Position numbers and translations under genes: made by a program. 64,000 bases of DNA from Evernia prunastri (Eukaryota > Ascomycota > Lecanoromycetes > Lecanorales > Parmeliaceae). A model generated the notes under the pieces. The model searched no databases, had not been told where the DNA came from, and saw nothing but the letters and a program-made list of their open reading frames with translations. Shown piece by piece: positions 1 through 11,248 of this stretch. The stretch is taken from assembly GCA_003184365.1 (NCBI GenBank), contig NKYR01000004.1, positions 1 through 64,000 on the forward strand, in the 5' to 3' direction. Numbering within the stretch: the stretch's first letter is position 1; every line of letters starts with the position of its first letter.

Positions 1-407
1 TATCTAGTTGTCTTATTCAATTTACCCCCATTAGACTTGACTCTGGGCACGGTTCTGACAAGCCCTACCCTAGCTCCGATCTAGCCCAGTCAGCCAAGGG
101 TCGCTAGGACCTCATTCCAACAGTTGGATGCGAGCATCTATGCGATAGATGCGATAAGCTAGTCTAGCGTGTCATTTGTTCTCATATAGGGGCGCTGGTC
201 GCCCACTTCCTATTTTCCTTCTTCGTCTTTCGTCTTGTAAATAGACCTGACCCTACCAGACCAAGTATACCAAATGGTAGTCCTAGCCTAGCCTCGTTCC
301 TTGACACAAATAATAATTAAAAGAGACTCGTCGACTGTATAAGAATCGCAGTGAAAAAGAATAAGATCTCGAATGAAATCGTTGAACATTATCGCAGTAA
401 TAAAGTT
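1..407 (+). repeat. LTR segment, 5' copy of an LTR retrotransposon (cut by window edge and gap)
   Basis: This segment matches 765-1171 at a constant offset of 764 with a single visible mismatch (A at 274, G at 1038). It ends exactly at a single N at 408. The other copy lies downstream of a polypurine tract, as a 3' LTR does, so this copy is most simply the 5' LTR of the same element. The internal region would then be lost or collapsed at the N. An assembly overlap is the alternative. LTR identity is seen directly; the element class is inferred. Confidence 0.7.
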
Positions 408-408
408 N
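408..408. other. Assembly gap (single N)
   Basis: A lone ambiguous base sits exactly where the first repeat copy ends and unrelated retroelement sequence begins. It is best read as a contig join of unknown true size. Confidence 0.85.
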
Positions 409-601
409 AGGACGTAGTCAATGACTATCACAACAAATATCCGGAGAACCCAGGGCCGCACAACGCTGTTGCCAAGTCAAAGCGGCCCCGCCGTCTCCGA
501 AATCTCCGGGGTCTCGCCACTATTTTTATCCTTTCTGCTCGCAGACGACTCGCAGGCCAATCTACAGCGCTGGGGCATCGCTTGCCTGAGGGGGGGGGTA
601 G
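409..601 (+). mobile_element. 3' internal end of LTR retrotransposon with polypurine tract
   Basis: About 190 bp of non-LTR sequence ends in a G-rich polypurine run (about 587-601, GAG followed by nine or more G and then TAG). It abuts TGTTACGG at 602. A polypurine tract directly before a TG start is the standard layout at the 3' LTR, where plus-strand DNA synthesis is primed. A short open frame runs through the segment but carries no recognisable reverse transcriptase or integrase motif, so only the tail of the element is present. Confidence 0.6.
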
Positions 602-1171
602 TGTTACGGACGTACCCTAGGTGTCAGGCACATAGGGAGTGTTTATGGCTATGTGTCTAGCACATAGAGTGTTTATTGGTTATTGACACATTCCCATTGA
701 CACATAGGCTAGCGGGGATTCTTCCTAGTATTTAAGCGCTCTTCTTCTGTACATATTTCCTCCTTATCTAGTTGTCTTATTCAATTTACCCCCATTAGAC
801 TTGACTCTGGGCACGGTTCTGACAAGCCCTACCCTAGCTCCGATCTAGCCCAGTCAGCCAAGGGTCGCTAGGACCTCATTCCAACAGTTGGATGCGAGCA
901 TCTATGCGATAGATGCGATAAGCTAGTCTAGCGTGTCATTTGTTCTCATATAGGGGCGCTGGTCGCCCACTTCCTATTTTCCTTCTTCGTCTTTCGTCTT
1001 GTAAATAGACCTGACCCTACCAGACCAAGTATACCAAGTGGTAGTCCTAGCCTAGCCTCGTTCCTTGACACAAATAATAATTAAAAGAGACTCGTCGACT
1101 GTATAAGAATCGCAGTGAAAAAGAATAAGATCTCGAATGAAATCGTTGAACATTATCGCAGTAATAAAGTT
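602..1171 (+). repeat. 3' LTR (minimum extent)
   Basis: It begins TGTTACGG immediately after the polypurine tract. From 765 onward it repeats positions 1-407. The right end is uncertain: identity can only be followed to 1171 because the other copy stops at the N. No clear CCGTAACA terminal match was found, so the LTR may extend somewhat further. Confidence 0.6.
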
Positions 1172-2170
1172 CTGATAGATAATTTATTCGAGATATTTAT
1201 TAATCGTGTATATAGATAACAAGCTTTATCTCTTCGAACGACGTAGATTCTACGTTATTAATGCTCTTATTCTATACGTGTTACGGAGAATCCTACACAG
1301 GATCATTGCAGGGCTAGGGCTTCCGCATTAAGCATAGTTGCCGATCCTCTCCGTACACTTCATGCATCTTATAGACAGATAGATTCATGATTCTTACACA
1401 TACCACCAACCACCATATTATCATATAGATTACCATCCATATTATAGTCATTCCTTAACAATACGATAATTATTCGTATCGTCTATCTTCTATTATTATT
1501 AGACTGACGTGTCTATAGAAATTAGATGTGATATATCTGTACGCTCGCAAGCAGCACTCTCGTTCAAGAATATTAACTAATTAACTCGTTATTGAGATAG
1601 CTTCGCAAATTAGTTATTACGAAGCTATTAATTACGCTATCGTGTAATTTTATAAAGACGTTTACGAGATCAATTAAGTCGTCGTAGAGCTCTTCAGACG
1701 ATTATCTTATTAATAACGATATTAAATATATCAAAGAGATAATACTGCAGCTTATTCAGATAGATTATAAAACGCTTTCGTAAGTACTTCAGAAACTCAT
1801 ATTTATGATAGTTCTGCAGAATTCTAAAGCGTTTCTCAACGATATCACTAAATAAAAAGACTGTGTTATAATTTCGTCAGCAATATCTCATTCTCTGAAT
1901 TAAGCGTAAGCTTATATTATACGAATTAGTGACGATAGCATCGTCGCTGTATTCGAGCTTCAACTCATATTAAATAATAGCTCGAATAAGTTTCGCAATG
2001 AATAGCATGACGACAGTAGCGAAAACGACGACGAGAACAATAAGAGCGGCGAGAAGATAAGAATATGCTACACCAAGAATTGGACGATTACAGCTATACT
2101 AAGACTTCAAATTTGATTCGAATTTGACATCTACTTATCACTCTACATTTGTTGTGCATTTGCTGCTGAA
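1172..2170. repeat. AT-rich, TpA-rich block, probable RIP-mutated transposon relic
   Basis: About 1 kb is very rich in TA dinucleotides with few CA/TG, while CG remains common (for example 1560-1750). No open frame of any length is present. This pattern is the known outcome of repeat-induced point mutation in Pezizomycotina, which converts CpA to TpA in duplicated DNA. A second TGTTACGG occurs at 1279, which may mark another LTR fragment. The call rests on composition only. Confidence 0.55.
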
Positions 2171-2343
2171 AGATAATTGATTGCCCCTCCAAAATTAGAT
2201 GCGGGAAGCATCTGGTTCCCGCATTCGCCAATGGTTTCGAAAACAGCTGTACTTTAGACTTTAGAGATTTGCTTGCTTAAGAACATAGATCTCGAAACTC
2301 GTGCTACAGCTTCTATTTTGCTTCACGTTTATAGCCTTCCGAG

Positions 2344-4158
2344 ATGTCTCTTTCTATGCCGAGTGCGCCTAATGGCGGTCTCTTTAAGCAAGGCTACCAA
2401 AAGTGCTAACTCCTCGTCTGCTCCGCTTTATAACCTCAACTAACACCATGACAGCTACGAATCCGAAGACGGTGCTGTTATACGAAACATAGAAGCATGT
2501 CGAGCCATAGCCCAAACCGTTCAAACATCTCTTGGTCCATATGGCCGCAACAAAATCGTCATCAATCATCTGCAGAAAATGATTCTGACCTCGGATGCCG
2601 CCTCCATATTACGAGAACTCGACGTTGTGCACCCTGCAGCGAAGCTCATAGTCATGGCTAGTCAACAGCAAGAGGCGGAAATGGGCGATGCTACGAATAT
2701 GGTGATAGTGTTGTGCGGCGAGATGTTGAAGAAGGCGGAAGAGTTGCTGAGGATGGGCTTGAAGACTAGCGATGTGGTGCAGGGGTTTGAGAGGGCACAG
2801 AAAGAAGCGTTGAAGTGTTTAGACCGTGCGTCTCTGGATACGCCATGGGCTACTGCTTTGGGATGAGGCCAAGTTACTGACGGTACCCAGAGCTTGTCGT
2901 CGACTCAGTCAAAGACCTCCGCTCTCACCCCGAACTTGCAAAAGCCATCCGCACCGTAGTCGCCTCCAAACAGTCCGGCTCCGAAGACTTTCTCGCCGAC
3001 ATGGTCGCCGAGGCCGTCCTCGCCGTCCTTCCTAAACAGCCCGTGAACTTCAACGTCGACAACATCCGCGTTGTGAAAATCATGGGTGGCAGCCTTGAAC
3101 AATCGAAAGTAGTGAAAGGCATGGTCTTCGGCCGCGAACCGGATGGAAGCGTCAAGAAGGCCAAGAATGCCAAAGTGGGCGTTTTCTCGTGTCCGATTGA
3201 TACAAGCCAGACGGAGACGAAGGGAACGGTGCTGCTGCACAACGCGAAGGAGATGATGGATTTCACCAAAGGAGAGGAAAGCCAACTGGAGACTATCATC
3301 AAAGAGTTGCACGACTCGGGCCTGCGCGTGGTCGTAGCAGGCTCAACCGTGGGTGAATTGGCGCTTCACTACCTCAACCGCTTTGGCATTTTAGTCGTCA
3401 AAGTTCTTTCAAAATTCGAACTCCGCCGTCTCTGTCGCGTCGTGGGCGCTACACCCCTCGCTCGTCTGGGCGCCCCCATGCCGGATGAGATGGGGAAGGT
3501 GGACGTAGTCGAAACGCTGGAGATAGGCGGAGACCGTGTCACAGTGTTCAGGCAAGAAAATGATGCCACTCGAACAGCTACGCTAGTGATAAGAGGAGCG
3601 ACGCAGAACCATCTCGACGACATTGAGCGTGCGATTGACGACGGCGTCAACGTCGTCAAAGCCATTACAAGAGACCCGAAATTAGTGCCTGGAGCCGGGG
3701 CTACGGAGATGCAACTGATCGAGCGGATATCCGCCTTTGGGGAAAAAACGCCCGAATTGTCACAGTACGCCATTAAGAAATACGCAGAAGCTTTCGAAGT
3801 CATCCCCCGCACCCTTGCCGAATCCGCAGGTCTGGACGCCACCGAAGTGTTGGCAACGTTGTACGCCGCCCATCACAAATCTTCCTCCCACAAAAAAGAC
3901 GCAGATGACGACGACGACGAAGACGACGACGAGCCGGACTGGACCATGGGCGTGGATGTGGAGAATGACGATGGGACAGGCACGTTGGATGCACAGGACG
4001 CAGGGATCCTGGATCTGCTGGTGTCGAAGCAGTGGGCGATCAGGCTGGCGACGGAGGCGGCGAGGACGGTCTTGAGCGTGGATCAGATCATCGTGGCGAG
4101 GCAGGCTGGAGGGCCGAAGCCGCCGGGCGGGCAGAATCCGGATTGGGACGAGGATTAG
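2344..4158 (+). CDS. CCT8: T-complex protein 1 subunit theta (CCT8), cytosolic chaperonin
   Basis: This is one of eight paralogous subunits of the cytosolic TRiC/CCT ring chaperonin, which folds actin, tubulin and WD40 proteins using ATP. Exons are 2344-2402, 2455-2825 and 2891-4158, giving 565 residues, close to the roughly 568 of budding yeast. The start fits the conserved N-terminus ending in GLFKQGYQ. Visible family features are LGPYGRNKIVINHL near residue 50, VKIMGGSL in the middle region, SKFELRRLCRVVGATPLARL, the ATQNHLDDIERAIDDGV segment, GAGATEMQL, and a C-terminal SVDQIIVARQAGGPKPPGG. An acidic Asp-rich insert lies near residue 485. The nucleotide-binding motif, normally GDGT(N/T), reads GDATN here. 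Introns are 52 and 65 bp. The downstream neighbour is convergent. Confidence 0.96.
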
Positions 4159-4669
4159 AAAAGTCCTGCGGGCCGGGGAAGGAGACATGTGGAGATAGAG
4201 CAATGTATCAAAAACCCCATAGAGAAATCATACGTTAAAGTAATCTTTGTGCTTTCGATTGTGGACAGCAGTGATGCCATGCGGAGACTTTGCATGACCT
4301 CCAGCGATCAGATGGACCTTTTAGAGAGCTCATCTAGACGATAGATTCTTCGCACCGAGAGAGAAGACCAAAGAGAACTTGTGAGATGGAAGCAACGCAA
4401 GAGTATCGATACAGCACATATAATTCCTGAATGCTCTCATTGATGTCCTATGCCCCTGCACGAATTGGGGCACAAGACCCTTGGCAAGGCGAAGCCCAGC
4501 GATGCGAAAAGTGCCATCCACAATACGGTCTTCTCCAGCAGGTACTCCACGCGGGATACCGCCGTACCGTAGACGTATCCCTCTCGCAATTGACTTCTTA
4601 TCGCAAACACCATTGGTGCCTAGGATATCCGTCAGCAACAGCCCCCCTAAGGGGCAACCGCAGACGCAC
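4159..4669. other. Convergent intergenic spacer
   Basis: This 0.5-kb stretch between the 3' ends of CCT8 and the MARVEL-like gene should hold both 3' UTRs and polyadenylation sites. No repeat or further gene was recognised. Confidence 0.6.
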
Positions 4670-5454
4670 CTAGATCTTGTACTTGTCCTGCAGCACTAGC
4701 ACCATAGTCCATATAAACACAAGCCTGGATCGCGTTAGTGAATGGCATCTGCGGCCCCATCACCCTAGAAGTCTCCACGGCTTTCCGTTCAGAATGATAT
4801 GGATGGGTGGGGGGCTTTTACTTACACTTGAATCGCAGCGAGCACAATCGCACAATCCCACTGCACGTACGGTGGCTTATGGAAGAGCAGCCGGAAATCC
4901 TTGCCCTTGGGTAGCAGCATGGTGACGAACGCGGCGCACCAGAGTGCGATGAGGACGAATTCGAAGAGCACGCGGAGGAAGTTGAACAAATAGGTGGAGA
5001 GCTTGGTCTTGAGCGTGAAGTCCTGTTTGAGGATGTCGGGGATTGCGATTAGGATCGTGAGGAGCGATGCTGAGACTGTCTAAGGTTAGCGGCTTTGCAG
5101 GGGCAGCAGCCTCGTTGCTGGGTTCGATGGTCTTGATGGAGACAACCGGGCAACGGGAGAACAATAATGCAATGACATGACTGGGTGACAGTGGATGGTG
5201 CCTGCAGCTGTGGAGCGAATACCATGGTCCGTCGGTCACAAGGGGAGAACGATGGGAAGAGGCACGCGAGAGCGAAGGGGAGATGGGGAGCACGCACTAC
5301 CAAAGCCCAATGGTTGTTGGAGGTTGAGCCACCAGCCATGATGGACACCGCAATAGGACAGCAGTATCAGGTAGATGACAGCGAGCAGGACTTGGAGGAT
5401 GCGAACGCTGAAAAGGTAGACTGGCGAGATGGTCTGGCTTGTATTGAAACGCAT
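4670..5454 (-). CDS. Four-helix integral membrane protein, MARVEL-like
   Basis: Exons on the minus strand are 5454-5301, 5075-4826 and 4724-4670, giving 152 residues. Four hydrophobic segments are clear: about residues 18-42 (VRILQVLLAVIYLILLSY), 52-68, 86-110 (FLRVLFEFVLIALWC) and 126-147 (VLVFIWTMVLVL). Short polar loops and a basic C-terminal tail ending DKYKI complete it. This size and topology match fungal MARVEL-domain proteins, which associate with membrane-apposition or vesicle-trafficking sites. The specific role here is unknown. The frame only connects when the 225-bp and 101-bp introns are removed, and both have good splice consensus. The ATG at 5454 follows an in-frame region that gives no better start. 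Confidence 0.75.
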
Positions 5455-6956
5455 GTCGTAGTGGAGGTGGATGTTTGGTGGTGCTGATTCGAGTTCAGCG
5501 TATCTAGTGCGTGGCTTTGGATAGGTGGGAAATGCCCATTCCCTTGGGACTTTAGGGTGCAGAAACTGTCTGAGTGAGGACTGGCGTTTCGGCGAGGAGG
5601 ATTGTTCTGTAGAAGGAAACTGGGAGCTGGGTGGTGGTTTACGGATCGGAGTGTCCTATGTGTGTAGATTAGGTAGGTGTTCACTCTTAGAAGTTAACAC
5701 TTTATGATGGACTACGACAACCGGACGATGCGTAATCGTTATGAAGATTCAGATGGTTATGTTTGGAGGCAATTAGATACACTAGACTCACATAATGATG
5801 TTTTTGCATAGGTAGGTTGAGTCTCAACAAGCTAGTCGATGGATAATATTATTGCAGGCAGGAAAGCAACCTTGAGTTGGCTCCTGGATGATTCTTTCCA
5901 ATGAAGCCATCACCAAGGGATCCAGGACGGCAGTCACGACAGGTGTTGTACGAGACATGATGGTTTAGCGAGTAGACTTGATATCCTCGGGGCAAGGTCA
6001 AGTGCACGCATGAGACAGCAGTACCTAGTAGGTAGACGATAACAGTTAGATCACCCACATCTAAACATCTCTAAAAGCGCCCCGCCATCAGTGGTGTTCA
6101 CTCTCAAAATACACTCCCTCAAAGCAGTATTGATGTTCTTTAAGAAGCCTTTGGGTGGGCGCCCTCACGCCATTTGGAATAGATCCAATAGTAGTGTCTG
6201 GACGAATTCTTCTTCCTGCAGGCTCTCTTGCTCCAGATTCCTCTAGTTATCCTAACTTTCTTGGGAAAGTGGTCCCCCCAGCCTGGCACCGCCAGAGTTA
6301 CTGTACCTGTTCACGTTCTGCATCAGGGAGAGTCAGGAATTCAGATTCAGGTACCTGGGACGGAAGAGGAAGGAGAATACCCTCGGCACCCGCACGCTTT
6401 TGATGGGTTTGGCAGCACCCCATTCAGTACTGCAACCCCCCTGCAATTTCCCCGAGCAACGCCGTACTAGTACGCCGCATTGTCTGTCCCCTCACAGCCG
6501 CCAGAACTCTCCGCTTGCCAAGCGCATCGAGTCCTGGACAATGGACACTCCTGGACGACCTCGGGCATGAAGTCTTCTCAAATAACATCCCTAGGTACCG
6601 ATGCACCTGAACATCCTGTACCTGGTCCCTGAACAAACCACCCTTCATCAATATATCAGTCTGCGATTGCCTCTTTCCCCGACCTTCGACATTCGCAAAG
6701 CGATCAGCTCTGCTGACCAACAACCTTGTTCAACTGGGTTGAACTGTTGAAGGATTTGAAGTGAAAGACTTCATTGTTACAAACTGCACCGGTTTCGCTC
6801 ACTTATCCTTTTCTGAGACACGGCAATCTTTCCGAAGCGACATCATCAGCAGGTCAGGCACCGCATCACCTGCCCCATTCAATCATCCACAGACCTTAAC
6901 ACTTCTCTTCCTCGTGCACCATCACGTTCTACTACGAGTGCCAAACTTTATGGGAC
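5455..6956. other. Intergenic region with no recognised gene
   Basis: About 1.5 kb separates two divergent genes. Only short overlapping frames are present, with no conserved motif or splice-linked exon pair. The last few hundred bases are probably promoter and 5' UTR of the F-box gene. A possible upstream ATG at 6950 is out of frame. Confidence 0.5.
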
Positions 6957-9142
6957 ATGGATCTCAAGTACAGAAACAACGGCCGAATGGCCACCGAATC
7001 GGATCACGATATATTTATGCATGCGAGACGCTCTTCAGGTCCAGTGACCCTTGGGTCCCGACTCTCACGAAAGAAAGAGTCGATGCAATATAACCATCCA
7101 AAACCACCCTTGACACCAAACACCACTTCCACAATGCCACAAACCATACCAAATCCTCTCTTACCTTCCGCTCCTGCTTCTCCTCCAACACCTGCACCGA
7201 GTCCAACCCCCCATCAAAGATCGCCTACTTCATGGCACCTCGCCCTCGACGATGTTGAGGAGCCGATCCTGGAGGAGGCAAGAAATTTATTCAGAGGCTT
7301 GGATATCACGGCAAAAGAGAATTGGCTGAGGTCACTGGTGGATGAGTGCGATAACCATACTCTGAGCTTCCTGCACCAAATCGTTAGCCCAAGACTGAAA
7401 AAAGACCCGTTCAAAGCTTTGCCGAATGAACTCTGCTTCAGGGTATGATAGTCTACAGAAACCTGGCATTTCAGCTGACTTGTTACAGATACTCGAGTTT
7501 GTCGATGACCCCAAAACCTTCGTTCGTGCCTCACAAGTTTCGAGGAGGTGGCGGGAGATTGTGAGTGATGACCAAGCGTGGAAAACATTGTGCGAGAAAC
7601 ATGCATATCGCAGGATGTCCAGCGACTCGATTGCTTCAAGCATGACCAACTCAACAGCATCTGTCAGCCAAATACTCTACGGTCAACATCTGCGCTCAGC
7701 GTCACCCAGCCGTGTTCTTGACAACATGTCAGCTATCGATGAGAACTCCCAAGTCATCGCTCCTCCTCACGACTCGGTACCCACTGCAGGTTCTCGAAAG
7801 CAAAGAAGACCCAGAACGAACACTACTCATCGATCACACTTCAAGCACCGATACCTGGTGGAGTCGGCATGGAGAAAAGGAGGTCTGATGACAGCGAGGC
7901 ATATCCATCCTGATCAAGGCGTAGTCACTAGCTTGCATTTGACGAAGAAGTACATCGTTGTCGCCCTCGACAATGCCAAAATTCACGTCTTCAATACGAG
8001 AGGAGATCATCAGAGAACCCTGCTAGGACATCAGATGGGCGTCTGGGCGATGGTCCCCTGGGAAGATATACTGGTTAGTGGTGGATGTGATCGAGATGTC
8101 CGGGTATGGAACATGGCTACTGGGTATGTCGAGCAAGGGGTAGTCTTCAGGTTCAATACTGATGCAATTACACAGGACGAGCGTCCACACTTTACGAGGT
8201 CACACCTCTACTGTCCGCTGCCTCAAGATGTCGGATGCGAGAACTGCAATTTCTGGCTCAAGAGACACTACGCTGCGGGTGTGGGACTTGACCACTGGTA
8301 CATGCAAAAATGTTCTTATGGGCCATCAAGCTAGCGTTCGCTGCTTGGAGATCCATGGAGATCTGATTGTATCAGGAAGCTACGATACTACAGCAAAAAT
8401 ATGGAGCATTGAAAGTGGACAATGCCTACGCACCCTGCAGGGCCACTTCAGCCAGATCTACGCTATCGCCTTTGACGGACACAGAATAGCGACAGGTAGC
8501 TTGGACACGAGTGTCAGGATATGGAATCCGCAAGATGGGTATGAAATTTGACCTCCCGTCTTGACATGTGCATGTAGCAGCTGACCCATTGATCCACACA
8601 GTACCTGTCAAGCTATCCTTCAAGGGCATACTTCCCTCGTCGGTCAACTTCAGATGCGTGGTAATACGCTTGTGACAGGAGGTTCCGATGGATCTGTTCG
8701 CGTCTGGTCACTCATCACCAACGCTCCTATCCACCGCCTTGCGGCCCATGACAACAGTGTCACTTCATTGCAATTCGACGACGCACGGATCGTCAGCGGC
8801 GGCAGCGACGGAAGGGTCAAGATCTGGGACACGAAAACGGGAGCACAGATCAGAGAGCTTAGCCAGCCGGCAGAAGCTGTCTGGAGGGTCGCATTCGAGA
8901 GTGAGAGGTGTGTCGTGATGGCTAGCCGAGCAGGGCGGACTATAATGGAAGTGTGGGACTTCACGCCACCGCCGGAAGACGGAGATGGACAGGAGGGAGA
9001 AAGACCGGTCGAAATGAGGACGGATATGGGACAAATTGTCGACGAGGATATGGCTGATGCGGAGGAAGAAGAAGATCATAAGAACGACATGATCGACGCC
9101 TATAGCACGGGTGGAGAGGAGAGTGAAGGTATGACTGATTGA
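6957..9142 (+). CDS. F-box/WD40 protein, Cdc4/Pop1/FBXW7 family
   Basis: This is the substrate-recognition subunit of an SCF (Skp1-Cullin-F-box) ubiquitin ligase, binding phosphodegrons through a WD40 propeller. Exons are 6957-7442, 7489-8123, 8176-8538 and 8602-9142, giving 674 residues. The N-terminus is Pro/Ser/Thr-rich (about 1-90). The F-box runs from about 153 to 200 (FKALPNELCFRILEFVDD, then SRRWREIVSDDQAWKTL). About eight WD repeats follow at 300-625, several ending in VRVW/VRIW/VKIWD. The C-terminal tail is strongly acidic. Introns are 46, 52 and 63 bp. The propeller begins with LTKKYIVVALDNAKIHVF and ends with EVWDF, as in Cdc4/Pop1 proteins rather than the sulfur regulator Scon2, but paralogue assignment needs a tree. 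An alternative start is the ATG at 6990. Confidence 0.88.
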
Positions 9143-9504
9143 GGGGGAACACCGCTCTGGGAAGGCGCTGGTGTTCATGACGACGATGTTGGATCCCACG
9201 AATATGTCTTTTGGATGACAACATCATATATCAACTTATGGCATGAGGCTCATGGAAGGTACCATGTGCAGGAGCATAGAGTACCGTCATGGGCATCAGT
9301 ATAAAGCTGAGAAGCTCGCGCTTTTGGTTAGGTAGAGTGGTATGCATATCGTTCAGAGACCTCATACTTATGTGGTCTAACCTTCGTTCCGTTGTTGACC
9401 ACGTCGAAGTCCTCCCAAATCCCAAGCCTCACCGATCGAAGGTCTGTTGATTTATATTTCAATGCTCAGTCATGGGCTCTGTCTCTATGGTGTTGAATAG
9501 ACAG

Positions 9505-9560
9505 TCTCCTCTTTCTCTCTCTCCCTCTCTCTGTCTCTCTGTCTCTCTGTTTTCCTCTTC
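9505..9560. repeat. CT-rich low-complexity tract
   Basis: Alternating CTCT and TCTG units (CTCTCTCTCCCTCTCTCTG) run for about 55 bp. It is a simple polypyrimidine tract with no other content. Confidence 0.75.
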
Positions 9561-10075
9561 TCCTCTTAGAAAGGAAAGGTTGAACAGATGCCCTGTTAGT
9601 GAAGCAAAGATTCCTGTTTTCCTCTCCCCGGGTAACTGGCAAGCTCTACGGGGTGAATGTAGGCTTTAAATGATACTCTCAATCCTCTCCTCATGTCAAC
9701 CGCGCTGGGCAAGATGTTTTGCAGAAATCGTCGAATGATGCTTCGGTCTATGGGCTTGTGAAGGAGCTCATCACGTGTCCGATATCACGGACTCGGATCA
9801 GGATGTCTTGTGGGGGCGCGGCCCATTTGACTGCAGCCGTTTGATACCGGGTGGGGATGACTGTTTGGAGAAGCTTTTTTTGTCTGTGTTCTCCATTTAC
9901 GGTCACCGAAGGGCGCAGGTAAGGCCAACGTTTAGGACTTGGGAGACTGAGTGTCAATGTAATGTGAGTAGATACGTTCAGCGTTCCGGGCTACAAAATG
10001 GCTAGTCCTTTTACGAAGCTAGGTATTTGCTGGTCCAGCAGACCGTGACCCAAGCAGAGACACGAACAACCCATT

Positions 10076-10096
10076 GTCGTCGTCGTCGTCGTCGTC
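10076..10096. repeat. (GTC)7 microsatellite
   Basis: Seven perfect GTC units lie in non-coding DNA. This is a typical length-variable trinucleotide repeat. Confidence 0.9.
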
Positions 10097-11206
10097 AATA
10101 AATACGTCGGCGAAAAGAAATTGTTAGATTCGAGAGCATAACAAACAAACACGCTTTTCGAGACAAAGATGTTGGCATGTTGCAATTTCGTGTTTTCGCG
10201 TTTTAAAAACGCCTCTCGTACCTACCTTAGACAGCTGTCGTCGGTGATTTAAAGACACATTAGCTCTCCCTGTAGCTTGAGAGCAAGGGGGGGCCTCCCT
10301 CTCCCCGGGGCAACGAGAACGAATCCCTGGCCGGGAGTCGAAAAGTAAAATAGAGAGAGATTTCGTATCGTGCGTGCAGGTGGCAGGGGCAGGGGATGAA
10401 TATTAATGCCCGTGAGGGCGTATTCTAAAAATTGTAGATCTTTGTTGGCAATTTGAGGTGTGTTTTTGATTGTTTACTCTGCATCGTCCATTGAATGGGT
10501 TTGTCGGGATGAGTACTGAGAGCGGACACGGGGAGCGTGGAGGTTGGTGGTGAGAGATGGGAGACTTTTGGGAGTATTTAGCAACGGCTTCTTACGGGGC
10601 AAAGGGACGGATGAAGAAGGCAGTTGTTGTTGAAGACGGGTGGTAAGTATGTAGGAGGGTGCCCGGGAAGAGGACTGCAGCGGATGGGGCTTCGGGCTTT
10701 AGGGTAGCGGGAGGTAGGGTTGATGCCAATGACCTCATGAAGATGATGATGATGCAGAAATGCTACTAGGTGGGTCAAAGGATGACGATGTTCTTAATCA
10801 CCTTTCGCTCTCCGGTTGAGATGTGAGACGGTTCAAATGAAAATGTGATTCACTTCTTATAGCTATCTAGGTATAGCTAGAAGTATGTCTCATGAGTATG
10901 GTTTTGTACTCCACGTGGCTTTGAAGACAAGACTTCTCCATATGGATTAATGATGGACTTTGGGGTAAAACATTAATGAAAGAATGTGAAGAATCTTCGC
11001 GATAGGAAGTGTCCCGATTACCGTGGGGCAGTGAGGCAGACCCGGGCACATAGTTTTTGATTTTGATCGGCCGCAGATCTCCGAGCGATAGCACCGGTAC
11101 CACAACCAGTCAACTTGAGAGCGCAAATAATGTACGTCCATAGACTTCCAGTAATTAGCCCATAGAGTAGGAAAAGAAGGAAGAGCACGCAACGCACGTG
11201 GCTCCC

Positions 11207-11248
11207 CTCAAACCGGGGATCTGATGATCTGCTGATCCCCGGTTTGAG
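11207..11248. repeat. Perfect 15-bp inverted repeat with 12-bp loop
   Basis: Arms 11207-11221 (CTCAAACCGGGGATC) and 11234-11248 are exact reverse complements, separated by 12 bp. It could form a strong hairpin in DNA or RNA. No TIR-bounded element or TSD is evident, so its origin is unclear. Confidence 0.85.

Noticed and set aside
3760..4203. A 147-residue minus-strand frame opposite CCT8
   Set aside because: It is an antisense shadow of the conserved CCT8 C-terminus. Its Val/Ile runs mirror the Asp-rich insert.
7214..7660. A minus-strand frame opposite the F-box region
   Set aside because: It runs across an intron and conserved F-box codons on the other strand.
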